DNA of 23,466 bases from Planctomycetaceae bacterium. GTDB taxonomy: Bacteria; Planctomycetota; Planctomycetia; Pirellulales; Lacipirellulaceae. Location of the stretch: the NCBI GenBank assembly GCA_002713555.1, contig PATG01000024.1, positions 12,849 to 36,314 of the forward strand. The letters are read 5' to 3'. The position numbers and the translations under genes are program-made. The notes below the pieces were generated by a model that did not search any database, was not told the DNA's origin, and saw only the letters and a program-made list of their open reading frames with translations. Positions 8,403-16,383 of the stretch are shown here, in pieces (within the stretch, counting starts at the first letter, position 1; each line of letters opens with the position of its first letter).

Positions 8403-10172
8403 GTGGCAACCATATCTAAATCCGATACAAAAGCTGAAGTGACCCTGGGGGCAGATATTGCTATCCAAGCCTTGGTGAATCTCGGTGTGGATGTCATCTT
8501 TGCCTATCCTGGTGGTTGCAGTATGCCATTGCACCAGGCGCTCATTCGCTTTCAAGACAAGATCCGTACAATCCTCCCTCGGCACGAGCAAGGCGGTGGT
8601 TTTGCGGCGCAGGGCGTGGCTCGCAGCACTGGCAAGGTTGGCGTGTGCATGGCCACCAGTGGCCCGGGCGCCACAAATCTTGTGACTGCTATTGCTGATG
8701 CCAAACTCGACAGTATTCCGATGGTTGCCATCAGCGCTCAGGTACCCGTCAAAGCAATTGGTACGGATGCCTTCCAAGAAACTCCAATTGTCGAGGTTTG
8801 CCGCGGCATTACGAAGCATCACTACCTGGTAACCCAAGTAGAGGACCTGGCACGAGTCATTAATGAGGCTTTTTTGATCGCCTCCACAGGGCGTCCTGGC
8901 CCAGTGTTGATCGATATTCCAAAAAGTGTCCAACTTGATTCCTGTATACCCGACTACAACGCTAAGCTCGATTTACCAGGTTACTCTTTTGATAAGCCTC
9001 ATGCGCGGCCTGAACAAATCAATCAGATTGCAGCTGCGATCAAACTGGCCAAGCGTCCTGTCATTTATGCCGGTGGTGGTATCGTACTGGCTGAAGCTAG
9101 CGACGATTTACGCAAACTGGTCCAACAAACGGGCATTCCGATCACCACCACGGTAATGGGCTTGGGTACCTACCCGGGCACAGATCCTTTGTCGCTCGAC
9201 ATGCTGGGCATGCACGGTTCTGTTTATGCCAATTACGCCGTCGATCAAGCCGATCTACTGATTGCCTTGGGTGTGCGTTTTGACGATCGTGTCACCGGCA
9301 AAGTAGAAGAATTCTGCAAGCATGGAAAAATCATTCATGTTGATATCGACGCTTCGGAACTGAACAAGAACAAAGAGGCTCATATCCCCGTTTGCAGCGA
9401 CGTCAAGTATGTCCTTGAAGAGCTCAACAAAGTCATCGAACCACCTGAAGGCATCTCTGCATGGGTCGATCAATGCATGCAATGGAAAAAAGACGATCCC
9501 TTCAAATTCAATGAAAACTACCCTGGAATCACCCAACAGCTGGCCATCCAGGAACTTTGGAAACTTACGGCTGACAAAGATCCGATTGTTGCAGTAGGTG
9601 TAGGGCAACACCAAATGTGGGCAGCCCAGTACTTCAAATTCTCCCAGCCACGAACCTGGCTGAGTAGCAGTGGGCTGGGAACAATGGGCTTCGGTCTGCC
9701 TGCAGCCATGGGAGCCCAAGTTGCAAATCCCGATCGACTCGTTTTTGATATCGACGGCGATGGCAGCTACCTCATGAATATCCAGGAAATGGCAACCTGT
9801 GTCTGTGAAAAGATTCCCGTAAAAGTACTCCTACTCAACAACCAACACTTGGGCATGGTGGTGCAATGGGAAGATCGTTTCATGAAAGGCGTGCGGGCGC
9901 ATACCTATCTGGGGCCCATCGACAATCCGGAAGCCCAAGGGCAAGGTGACGGAATCGGTCCCGAAGATCGCTACCCGAACTTTAGCGAGATATCTCGTGG
10001 CTTTGGTTGGGGATCCAGCTACATCAGAGAAAAGGCCGATTTAATTCCAGCGTTTGAAGAAATGATCGCCTACAACGGCCCTTATCTCTTGGACGTGGAG
10101 GTCCCCTATCAAGAACACGTACTCCCGATGATCCCCGGAGGTCATACGGTAAAGGATATGATCAAAGAGTAG
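8403..10172 (+). CDS. ilvB: Acetolactate synthase large (catalytic) subunit
   Basis: The enzyme joins two pyruvates, or pyruvate and 2-oxobutyrate, in the first common step of Val, Leu and Ile synthesis, using thiamine diphosphate, Mg2+ and FAD. From the GTG start it has 589 residues. Motifs: the catalytic Glu of [12 protein letters not shown] (about residue 62), [21 protein letters not shown], and the ThDP/metal motif from GDGSYLMN (about 452) to [15 protein letters not shown]. The last block plus RAHTYLG and QEHVLPMIP resemble plant and cyanobacterial enzymes more than E. coli IlvB; this is my recollection of those sequences. The residue after MIP is Gly where plants have Ser. No regulatory subunit gene (ilvN) or ilvC follows; instead hairpins and a convergent gene are found, so the subunits are probably encoded apart. 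Confidence 0.94.
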   Translation: MATISKSDTKAEVTLGADIAIQALVNLGVDVIFAYPGGCSMPLHQALIRFQDKIRTILPRHEQGGGFAAQGVARSTGKVGVCMATSGPGATNLVTAIADAKLDSIPMVAISAQVPVKAIGTDAFQETPIVEVCRGITKHHYLVTQVEDLARVINEAFLIASTGRPGPVLIDIPKSVQLDSCIPDYNAKLDLPGYSFDKPHARPEQINQIAAAIKLAKRPVIYAGGGIVLAEASDDLRKLVQQTGIPITTTVMGLGTYPGTDPLSLDMLGMHGSVYANYAVDQADLLIALGVRFDDRVTGKVEEFCKHGKIIHVDIDASELNKNKEAHIPVCSDVKYVLEELNKVIEPPEGISAWVDQCMQWKKDDPFKFNENYPGITQQLAIQELWKLTADKDPIVAVGVGQHQMWAAQYFKFSQPRTWLSSSGLGTMGFGLPAAMGAQVANPDRLVFDIDGDGSYLMNIQEMATCVCEKIPVKVLLLNNQHLGMVVQWEDRFMKGVRAHTYLGPIDNPEAQGQGDGIGPEDRYPNFSEISRGFGWGSSYIREKADLIPAFEEMIAYNGPYLLDVEVPYQEHVLPMIPGGHTVKDMIKE

Positions 10173-10213
10173 GGAAGGCAGGATTGGAGTCCTGTGAATG
10201 GATTAGTTCTGGG

Positions 10214-10242
10214 TGCCACTGCTGGCTTGTCCAGCAGTGCCA
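10214..10242. repeat. Strong hairpin after ilvB, possible dispersed palindrome
   Basis: CACTGCTGG (10217-10225) and CCAGCAGTG (10231-10239) are perfect 9-bp arms around CTTGT; two more pairs outside one mismatch extend the stem. It lies about 45 bases after the ilvB stop codon and has no U-run. It could end ilvB transcription. I recall near-identical palindromes between genes of other planctomycetes, which would make it a dispersed repeat; this is not verified. Confidence 0.55.
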
Positions 10243-10290
10243 AGCGGGTACCACGAGCCACATTAGAGATGTCCCTCTCTGTCTTGTAGC

Positions 10291-10318
10291 TTTATGCAGT
10301 TGCCAGCAACCGCATAAA
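10291..10318. terminator. Hairpin between convergent ilvB and small basic protein gene
   Basis: TTTATGC (10291-10297) and GCATAAA (10312-10318) pair perfectly; inside, after one A/C mismatch, GTTG pairs with CAAC around a CCAG loop. The structure reads well on both strands and lies 42 bases past the end of the small basic protein gene, so it may serve as a two-way terminator, although no long U-tract follows on either side. Confidence 0.5.
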
Positions 10319-10359
10319 TCCCAGTAAGTAATACGAGGGGCTTTTGTGACGAGAGATTG

Positions 10360-10581
10360 TTATTGCACTGCATCCGTAGGTGTTTCTTCGTCTTCTTCCT
10401 TCTTCTTCTTTTTCTTTTTCATGACGAGCTTACGCACACGAACCTTGGGCAACCCATAAGGCGAATCACCTTCTTGCCAACGTTCGGTCTCTTTGAGCTT
10501 TTCCAGACGCTCAATACGCGTCAGTACACTACGGTTGGTACTACCACCACGTTTGATTTTGAGGCTTTTGTCGATCGTCAT
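10360..10581 (-). CDS. Small basic protein of the PVC (Planctomycetes/Verrucomicrobia/Chlamydiae) family
   Basis: This 73-residue protein starts MTIDKSLKIKRGGSTNRSVL, followed by TRIERLEKLKE, a W-x-EGDSPYGLPKVRVRK block (about 35-51), a run of eight lysines (54-61) and an acidic tail. This matches my memory of the conserved small basic protein family TIGR04137 of Chlamydiae, Verrucomicrobia and Planctomycetes. Its function is not established as far as I know; the charge suggests RNA or ribosome binding, which is inference. The ATG has GGAG ten bases upstream. The poly-Lys and acidic tail look low-complexity and may vary in length between strains. The gene stands alone, 235 bp from the membrane protein gene upstream of it. 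Confidence 0.8.
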   Translation of the reverse strand: MTIDKSLKIKRGGSTNRSVLTRIERLEKLKETERWQEGDSPYGLPKVRVRKLVMKKKKKKKEEDEETPTDAVQ

Positions 10582-10816
10582 TTCTGTCTACTCCAAACCA
10601 CCACTCAGGGGTCTTCAATTTGAGAACTCTTGCACAGCCTAGCGCTTTTCCAGCACCCCCAGGCAAAGGCACGTGCCAGGGTCACATTCCATGTTCACAC
10701 ACCAGGGGACCCTCCCGCTTACCTCTAAAATCGTAATACGGTCGAATCGGGCAGTATACGTGCTAATGTGCCTTGTTGCAATGGCCCCACCAGGGACCTG
10801 CGAACAGTAGAATCAG

Positions 10817-11413
10817 TTAACCTGCTTCACCAGCCTCAGCCTGGCACACACTGCATTTAACCAGAGATGCCACCACGAAAGCCATCAGGAAGCCGGACAC
10901 GAGGTAATAAGCCGTATTCCCCAGGCAATAGCCCCAAGAATGGAACCACCAAATCATGTCGCCCCCATTGGACCATAAAGTTGCAATCAGACTAACCAGA
11001 AATACGACCAGGAACCTCTGGCCAAATTTTGGCAAACCACGACCCGCTAGAGCTACCAATGCTGCGGTCAGTAGAGAAATAACAAAGTAATGGACCAAGC
11101 CCTGGACAAATTTTGCAGGAGGCATCATGGGACCTCCATCTGCCCGATATGCCATCTGTAGAATAGGCCCCTCTTCGTGTTTTGCTTCAAACTCTTCCCT
11201 GGCTGCCTGATCCTGCGAGCCAGGTGGGGCCGGATAAATATACATGCCACTCGTGGCTTGCGAGCCGCGCAATGCTGCCAAGACATCAAGCTCAGCTGGC
11301 AAGGGCTGCATGAGCTTACTACTGAAATCCATGATGCCCCAGAATAGAAAACCCCACAAGAACATTAAAATGGCTGACAGCAGGGCCGCCAAAAGGATTC
11401 GTTTTACAATCAT
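10817..11413 (-). CDS. Four-helix membrane protein of unknown function
   Basis: I do not recognise a named family. From the chosen ATG the protein has 198 residues: an N-terminal helix (about 5-27, after MIVKR), a soluble loop (about 30-100) with YIYPAPPGSQ and a charged stretch, then three further helices (about 104-124, 132-148, 168-186). It ends with CSVC and a short Ala/Glu/Gly tail. AGGAG lies eight bases before this ATG, whereas the longest frame (from 11443) has no such support. The soluble loop between helices 1 and 2 would be extracytoplasmic if the positive-inside rule applies. It follows the variant kinase gene by 54 bp and probably shares its transcript, so a link with the kinase is possible but unproven. 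Confidence 0.7.
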   Translation of the reverse strand: MIVKRILLAALLSAILMFLWGFLFWGIMDFSSKLMQPLPAELDVLAALRGSQATSGMYIYPAPPGSQDQAAREEFEAKHEEGPILQMAYRADGGPMMPPAKFVQGLVHYFVISLLTAALVALAGRGLPKFGQRFLVVFLVSLIATLWSNGGDMIWWFHSWGYCLGNTAYYLVSGFLMAFVVASLVKCSVCQAEAGEAG

Positions 11414-11467
11414 GGATCTCACTCCTGCATAAACGGATCCCACTTAATCGTTTTCCACATGAATCCC

Positions 11468-12346
11468 TTAATCCTTGTCCTCATGGGACAGCGGTGCGAT
11501 GCTGGATAAAACTTCACTAATCGTTTGGGTACGATCATTCACATCAGGCTCCATGCATCTAAATATAATTTCTTCAATCTTTGGATGAATGGATGGATAG
11601 TAATGGGACAGGGGTGTCGGTTTGGTGAGACCGTGATTCATGGCCGCTCGACCATCACCGCTGCCACGTTGCCACGGTAACTCAAAGGCAAACATTTCGT
11701 ACATGGACACGCCGTATGCAAAAATATCGAGCCGCTGGTCTGTATGCTTTCGACGAACAACTTCAGGGGACATGTAGTTTGGTGTACCTGTACGAATTCC
11801 AGGTTGCATAAACTCCGGTTGGGCTGGAACTGTCAGACCAAAGTCGATCAATTTGAGCGAGGTCGCATCCGGAGAACAAACATAATTCCTGGGACATATA
11901 TCGCGATGGATGTAGCCCGCATCATGAACTACCTGCAGGGCTTCAGCAGCTTGTCGCATCAGCACCAAACGATTTCCGTCGAGCAGATTACTTTGTCCCA
12001 CGATTAATGAATTGAGACCGGGTCCCTCCAGGAACTCCATCACCAAAAACTGCTCGCCTTTGGTGGTTAAACCATAGCCTTGCGTTATTACAATACGTGG
12101 ATGGTCAAACGAAGTGGCAATCTCACCTTCACTCGGTTTTTCGAGGCCTCGAAATCGCATTTCGAGCTGCTGGTGTTTCTTTTTGTCCAGTATCTTGAGT
12201 CCCACAATTTGTGTGGTTTCACGATCCCGCGCCATATGGAAGTCTGACATCGTACCCGATACGGCGTCACGTAGAATCTCGTAACGTTTAGAAATGTCGA
12301 CCTTGCCCCCCTCGAGGATCGACTTGAAGAACGAGCTGATACCCAT
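11468..12346 (-). CDS. Variant Ser/Thr protein kinase, planctomycete type
   Basis: A stand-alone kinase domain of 292 residues without a membrane helix or sensor domain. Seen: the beta-3 lysine in VGLKIL (Lys51), a helix-C Glu in PSEGEIA, HRDICPRN (147-154), DFG (168-170), GTPNYMSPE (187-195) and LDIFAYG (Asp207). The catalytic-loop Lys of HRDLKPEN is replaced by Cys151, and the glycine-rich loop is degenerate (ILRDAVSGTMSDF). Asp149, Asn154 and the DFG Asp are kept, so activity is possible. I recall the same HRD-x-CPRN form in other planctomycete kinases with an N-terminal SFFKS-like start, so the change is probably inherited, not damage. The ATG at 12346 has GGGA upstream; the longer frame would need TTG. 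The gene lies 128 bp after accD and 54 bp before a membrane protein gene. Confidence 0.88.
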   Translation of the reverse strand: MGISSFFKSILEGGKVDISKRYEILRDAVSGTMSDFHMARDRETTQIVGLKILDKKKHQQLEMRFRGLEKPSEGEIATSFDHPRIVITQGYGLTTKGEQFLVMEFLEGPGLNSLIVGQSNLLDGNRLVLMRQAAEALQVVHDAGYIHRDICPRNYVCSPDATSLKLIDFGLTVPAQPEFMQPGIRTGTPNYMSPEVVRRKHTDQRLDIFAYGVSMYEMFAFELPWQRGSGDGRAAMNHGLTKPTPLSHYYPSIHPKIEEIIFRCMEPDVNDRTQTISEVLSSIAPLSHEDKD

Positions 12347-12410
12347 AAATTGTCCCAAATCCAGGAGGCCGTCAGTAACTACCCAACCTTCAATCTAAGT
12401 ATCCACTCAG

Positions 12411-12425
12411 GTTTCTTCAAGAAAC
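12411..12425. promoter_or_regulatory. Perfect palindrome between accD and the kinase gene
   Basis: GTTTCTTCAAGAAAC is a 7-bp perfect inverted repeat around one central base, 65 bp upstream of the kinase start. It has the size and symmetry of a dimeric regulator's operator, but could also be a short terminator stem after accD. Nothing in the window tells which. Confidence 0.35.
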
Positions 12426-12474
12426 GGCTTGTGGGAAAAAGGAACCTGGCTAAAAAAGGCACCGCTCTCTAGTT

Positions 12475-13326
12475 TTACTTGCCGCAATAATCGATGACTC
12501 GAGCAATTTCACTCTTAAGATCAGCTCGTTTAACAATACGATCGATGTAGCCATGTTCCAGCAAGAATTCGCTGGTCTGAAAACCTTTGGGGAGTTCAAT
12601 TCGAATCGTGGCTTTGATGGTGCGTGGTCCTGCGAAGCCAATCAGGGCCTTGGGTTCGGCAAAAATGACATCTCCCAGCGAGGCAAAACTTGCGGCCACA
12701 CCGCCCATCGTGGGATTGGTTAAAACAGATATGAATAAACCCTTGGCTTCACCATAACGGGCCAGGGCGGCCGACACTTTGGCCATTTGCATGAGCGAGA
12801 AAATGCCTTCATGCATCCTGGCTCCACCTCCTGATCCACTTACAATGATGAGTGGCAATTGTTGCTCCGTCGCACGTTCTATCAGTCGTGTGAGACGTTC
12901 ACCAACTACGGATCCCATACTACCCATAATAAAAGCAGAGTCCGTAACCCCAAAGGCTACCCGGCGGGCACGAATCATACCCGTGCCCGTCAACACCGCA
13001 TCAACCAGACCAGTACGTTTTTGTTCGGCCTTGAGGCGATCTTTGTATTTCTTTTTATCTTCAAATTGAAGTGGATCGGTAGGAGTTAGATTTTCGTCCC
13101 ACGGCTCAAAAGTGCCTTCGTCGAGCACCCCCTGAATACGCCCCATGGCACTGAGGTACATATGGTACCCACACTCTGGGCAAACATTCATCAATCGTTC
13201 AGCTTCTTTACGAAAGATCATCTCCCCGCAATCTTCACAGCGCAGCCATAGACCGCCTGGCACACCGCGTTTTTCACGTATCGGCTTGCCTTTTTCGCTC
13301 AGAATGTCGCTTTCGCTTGTTGCCAT
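12475..13326 (-). CDS. accD: Acetyl-CoA carboxylase carboxyltransferase subunit beta
   Basis: AccD with AccA transfers the carboxyl group from carboxybiotin to acetyl-CoA, giving malonyl-CoA for fatty-acid synthesis. The 283-residue protein has the N-terminal zinc ribbon C-x2-C-x15-C-x2-C (Cys30, 33, 49, 52) and the crotonase-like core with GSMGSVVGE and the [12 protein letters not shown] acyl-CoA-binding loop (about 163-174). Length is normal (E. coli about 304). The ATG has no visible Shine-Dalgarno site. accA is not adjacent, as is common. The kinase and membrane protein genes follow in the same direction, and folC, a frequent neighbour elsewhere, is absent. The upstream 60 bp are A/T-rich and probably hold the promoter. 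Confidence 0.95.
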   Translation of the reverse strand: MATSESDILSEKGKPIREKRGVPGGLWLRCEDCGEMIFRKEAERLMNVCPECGYHMYLSAMGRIQGVLDEGTFEPWDENLTPTDPLQFEDKKKYKDRLKAEQKRTGLVDAVLTGTGMIRARRVAFGVTDSAFIMGSMGSVVGERLTRLIERATEQQLPLIIVSGSGGGARMHEGIFSLMQMAKVSAALARYGEAKGLFISVLTNPTMGGVAASFASLGDVIFAEPKALIGFAGPRTIKATIRIELPKGFQTSEFLLEHGYIDRIVKRADLKSEIARVIDYCGK

Positions 13327-13693
13327 ATCAGCAAACTACTTAAATATTGTTTTACTTGAATCTGTTTTGTTTTAGCTGTGTTATCAGTTACTCAATACTG
13401 AATCGATCAATACTCTGCCCCCCCTATGTGACCCCTACAACTCTGGAGGGGCCACCCCACACTTTCTGAGGCATCAAACGGCCCATTCCCATCTCTTCTT
13501 GAAACTCAGTATATCAGCCCAAACTGCCTGCAGCCATGCCGTCTTGTATTTCACACTAGAGGAGAGGGTTGAGGACCTTCAGCCTTCTCGCCATTGACAC
13601 CTACGGTGGTACAAAAGTCCGGAAATCCAGAGGCGGACTCATCTTACAAAGCATCCAAGCGAACCGGGCTCCAGACGTGCTCTGAAATTGGCA
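13327..13693. other. Non-coding gap between the pseudo-phosphatase gene and accD
   Basis: No gene is seen. The part next to accD is A/T-rich on the minus strand (13327-13400) and suits a promoter, without clear consensus boxes. CCCCT...AGGGG (about 13432-13451) is a weak inverted pair. The hairpin at 13562-13589 is listed separately. Confidence 0.6.
13562..13589 (-). terminator. Long imperfect hairpin downstream of the rpe operon
   Basis: GAGAGGGTTGAGG (13562-13574) pairs with CCTTCAGCCTTCTC (13576-13589), with two G-U type pairs and one bulge, closing on a very short loop. It lies about 105 bp past the stop codon of the histidine-phosphatase-like gene. No U-run follows, so a terminator function is only likely from position. 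Confidence 0.4.
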
Positions 13694-14272
13694 CTATGGG
13701 TTTCCAACTTTAGCAGGCATTTCGATGAGCTCCCAAGAAGGTAGTTGATTGCAATCCGCATGCCACAGATCTCCTAAATCGTCGTCACGCAGCACATTTC
13801 GCATCACACTTGTTACGGGCTCTGGAACAACAATGGCAATGACGCCTGACTTCTGTTTTTTAGCTATTTTGGTCAGCGCCTGCTGCAAACGTTCACGAAC
13901 CACCTGGAGCGACTCTCCTTCAGGCGGACAAACATTTTCGGGATGTTCCTGCCACTGTCGATAGACTTTCGGCTGTTTCGATTTTACATCTTCTATGAGC
14001 ATGCCTTGCCAAAGTCCATGATTGAGATTACTCAGATCGTCAACCGTCTTGGCCTTGAGTTGCAGTTGCTGAGCCAGCAGATCGGCAGATTGTTTTGTGG
14101 CCCTGCAGGGCCCCGCATACAAAGCATCGATGGAGTGATCACTTAATTCCTCAGCAACCATTTCAACCTGTTGCCTGCCATCTTCGCTCAAAGGAACATC
14201 AAGCGTTCCTTGGACACGACCTTGCGAGTCGTACTCTGTAGCACCAGTGCGAATCAATAGTACTTTCAACAT
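13694..14272 (-). CDS. Histidine-phosphatase-fold protein without catalytic histidines (probable pseudoenzyme)
   Basis: The 192-residue protein has the plan of the phosphoglycerate mutase/histidine phosphatase superfamily: a first strand LLIRTGATEYDSQGRVQG, PLSEDGRQQ, the LYAGPCRATKQSADLL segment with its Arg (57), GLWQG, and the late strand VIAIVVPEPVTS. The catalytic RHG motif reads Arg8-Thr9-Gly10, and the second catalytic His, expected around residues 150-151, is Pro/Glu. The usual acidic residue before GxWxG is Asn. It thus lacks the phospho-acceptor and cannot act by the family's mechanism. The frame is intact and otherwise well conserved, so it is not a decaying gene; I recall RxG variants of this protein in planctomycetes. 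It follows rpe by 25 bp and is probably co-transcribed. A binding or regulatory role is inference. Confidence 0.82.
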   Translation of the reverse strand: MLKVLLIRTGATEYDSQGRVQGTLDVPLSEDGRQQVEMVAEELSDHSIDALYAGPCRATKQSADLLAQQLQLKAKTVDDLSNLNHGLWQGMLIEDVKSKQPKVYRQWQEHPENVCPPEGESLQVVRERLQQALTKIAKKQKSGVIAIVVPEPVTSVMRNVLRDDDLGDLWHADCNQLPSWELIEMPAKVGNP

Positions 14273-14297
14273 CAGAATTCTGATTCCTTAAATGTGT

Positions 14298-14990
14298 TCA
14301 TAAACCCCTGCGGGCCAAAGTATTGAGTTGCGCTAAACAGGGGGTGTAATCCGCTTGTCCGGTGATGGCTGAACCTACAACCAGTGCCGAGGCTCCCGCT
14401 TCAACACAATCAGCAATCGTCTGCTCATTGACCCCTCCATCAACTTCGAGAATCACAGCATCCGGTGCTTCACCACGCAACCAGCGGAGTTTTTCTAAAG
14501 CCAAATCGTCAAAGACCTGGCCACCAAAGCCTGGCATCACACTCATGGTCAGAATCAAGTCACACGAATTAAAGGCCGACGCGATCGTCTCGACTGGAGT
14601 GGGTGGATTGATTGCCAACCCTGCCAGTGCTCCCAGATTTCGTATTTCATCCAGTAGCGGACGTGGGTCTTCAAGCACTTCGGCATGCACGGTGACAATG
14701 TCGGCGCCAGCATCGACATAACGAGAAACGTACTTTTCAGGATTCGAAATCATCAGATGCACATCCAAAGGCAATTCTGTTACACGTCGAAAGGCCTCGA
14801 TCACCGGAAACCCAAAGCTCAAATTCGGCACAAAGTTGCCGTCCATTACATCCAGATGAAATCCTTGGACGCCAGCCTCTTCGAATCTGTGAATCTCGCG
14901 TTCTAAATTCGAATAATCGCATTGCAATACCGACGGCAAAATTACCGGCGCCTGACTACACAAAACGGCAATTTCTGAAGATGTGGCCAT
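14298..14990 (-). CDS. rpe: Ribulose-phosphate 3-epimerase
   Basis: Rpe interconverts ribulose 5-phosphate and xylulose 5-phosphate in the pentose phosphate pathway. The 230-residue TIM barrel shows ILPSVLQCDYSNL, the metal/catalytic motif HLDVMDGNFVPN (His45, Asp47), DVHLM (His78), the phosphate-site segment VMPGFGGQ (151-158) and the second catalytic Asp184 in EVDGGV. The N-terminus has an extra 15 or so residues before the first strand compared with E. coli (225 residues in total). The second position after PS is Leu-Gln rather than the common Leu-Ser/Ala. The ATG has no clear Shine-Dalgarno site. It heads a two-gene unit with the histidine-phosphatase-like gene. Confidence 0.95.
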   Translation of the reverse strand: MATSSEIAVLCSQAPVILPSVLQCDYSNLEREIHRFEEAGVQGFHLDVMDGNFVPNLSFGFPVIEAFRRVTELPLDVHLMISNPEKYVSRYVDAGADIVTVHAEVLEDPRPLLDEIRNLGALAGLAINPPTPVETIASAFNSCDLILTMSVMPGFGGQVFDDLALEKLRWLRGEAPDAVILEVDGGVNEQTIADCVEAGASALVVGSAITGQADYTPCLAQLNTLARRGL

Positions 14991-15409
14991 TGCGTGTGGA
15001 AAAATGAAAAGTGTGTGATCCTAAGAACGGCTTTTGATCCAACGATACTCAAAAGGGCAGATGCCGCAAAGAAAAGGGGGCGACTCGAATAAAGACTGCA
15101 TTCAAATAGGAACTGCTCGACGCCTGGGATAGATGGGCCTGAATAAAGGACAAGCGGGCAAATGGCCCTTTGTCACTCTCTAGCTAGTATCTGCTTCATG
15201 AGGCGAAGATTCTAGCAATCTTCTGCAGAACTGCCAGGGAGCCTACCGGAATTTATCCCCTAAACCCTTCTCATGTAACAGGTTAAATGCATTTTAGCTT
15301 TCTAGAAATGCGGGCTTCAGCCCTCTATTTCCGAGGCATCCGACAAGAAAGCAAACGGCCAAGCCCACTATCACGGTGCCCAGTCTATTGCCCATTCTAA
15401 CGTGTGGGA
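14991..15409. other. Non-coding gap between scpB and rpe
   Basis: No gene or RNA gene is seen in these 419 bp. GGGCT-TC-AGCCC (15312-15323) is a perfect small palindrome about 90 bp past the scpB stop, and it resembles GGCT-AA-AGCC at 17296-17305. The rpe promoter should lie in the right-to-left approach to 14990, but no consensus boxes are clear. Confidence 0.6.
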
Positions 15410-16102
15410 TCAATGATCGTTTAAATCCTCACTCCTGGGGAGATCCTGGGGAGAATCAATTTGAAATAATTGATTGAAGCGGGAAGTCGTCAAGTAGGTT
15501 GATTTCTGAGGCACCTCATCGGAACGTTTTATGCTCAATAGACTGCGACGAACCAGTTGATTGAGGATAGCTCGACTTTGGGTACCGCGAAGTCTCGTAA
15601 CATCCTCGGCTGATACAGGTTGCCGGTAAGCAACAATTGCAAGCACCTCGATGGCATGAGAAGTCAGTTTCGCCTCACGAATGCGACCCAGAAATCGTTG
15701 TCGGATCGCATCGAACTCAGCACGTATCTGCATCTGGTATCCAGCCCCTGTGCTCACGATCTCATATGGGACTCCATCGTTCTCATATGCCTCGTTCAAT
15801 TCTGCAATCAGTGCATCGACCTCCTTCGGCGATACATTGCGCATGCTAGCTGCCATCTCACGGTTCGTAAGCACACCTCCTTCACTGTTACCAACAAACA
15901 GCATGCCTTCAATAATCATCCGTGGCGATAGCACCTCACCCGCACTTTGAGGAACTTGCATTTCCTCCAGCGCAGCCGCTATTTCTGAGGGAGGTTGCTC
16001 CGTTGCTTCCGTACCCGTCAGGCGGGCAAAAGCGGCGGATAAACCATGCAGAGAGAATCGTGACTCTTTCGTTGTTTCGTGCTGCGACATGCATGGGATC
16101 AT
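15410..16102 (-). CDS. scpB: Segregation and condensation protein B
   Basis: ScpB is the winged-helix (kite) subunit that binds ScpA within the SMC condensin complex and helps chromosome segregation. The 230-residue protein has a variable N-terminus (1-58), a first winged helix (about 60-135, MIIEGMLFVGNSEGGVLTNREMA shortened here in memory to its key residues), and a second (about 145-210) with the family hallmark HAIEVLAIVAYRQPVSAEDV and RAILNQLVRRSLL. The Asp/His tail is not conserved. Two ATGs, at 16102 and 16090, are possible starts and neither has a strong ribosome site. No scpA is next to it, unlike in many Firmicutes. It is divergent from mscS over 281 bp. Confidence 0.92.
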   Translation of the reverse strand: MIPCMSQHETTKESRFSLHGLSAAFARLTGTEATEQPPSEIAAALEEMQVPQSAGEVLSPRMIIEGMLFVGNSEGGVLTNREMAASMRNVSPKEVDALIAELNEAYENDGVPYEIVSTGAGYQMQIRAEFDAIRQRFLGRIREAKLTSHAIEVLAIVAYRQPVSAEDVTRLRGTQSRAILNQLVRRSLLSIKRSDEVPQKSTYLTTSRFNQLFQIDSPQDLPRSEDLNDH

Positions 16103-16383
16103 AGGACGATTCGAAACGGTATAGCAAGGCCGATCTAACTCTTGAATGCGTGTCGGTCCAAGCGATTCAAAAAGCTTAGCAACATGGATACGCGAGCTGG
16201 CCTACACTAGTAAGACGACCCCTGAGACGCTTACGAACGTGACAGCAAAATCGCAACAGAAACCAAGGATTGCTGCAGGCTTGTGCTAGCATCTTTTTGC
16301 TGCTCTGGACATTCACCAACACAAAAAGTAGATAGCTGCCGAACACCACGTCTCCTGACACGCGTCCCCTGCGAATCAATGCC

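Noticed and set aside
12475..13326. Possible biotin carboxylase or other carboxyltransferase instead of accD
   Set aside because: The four-Cys zinc ribbon and [11 protein letters not shown] are specific enough for AccD; length also fits.
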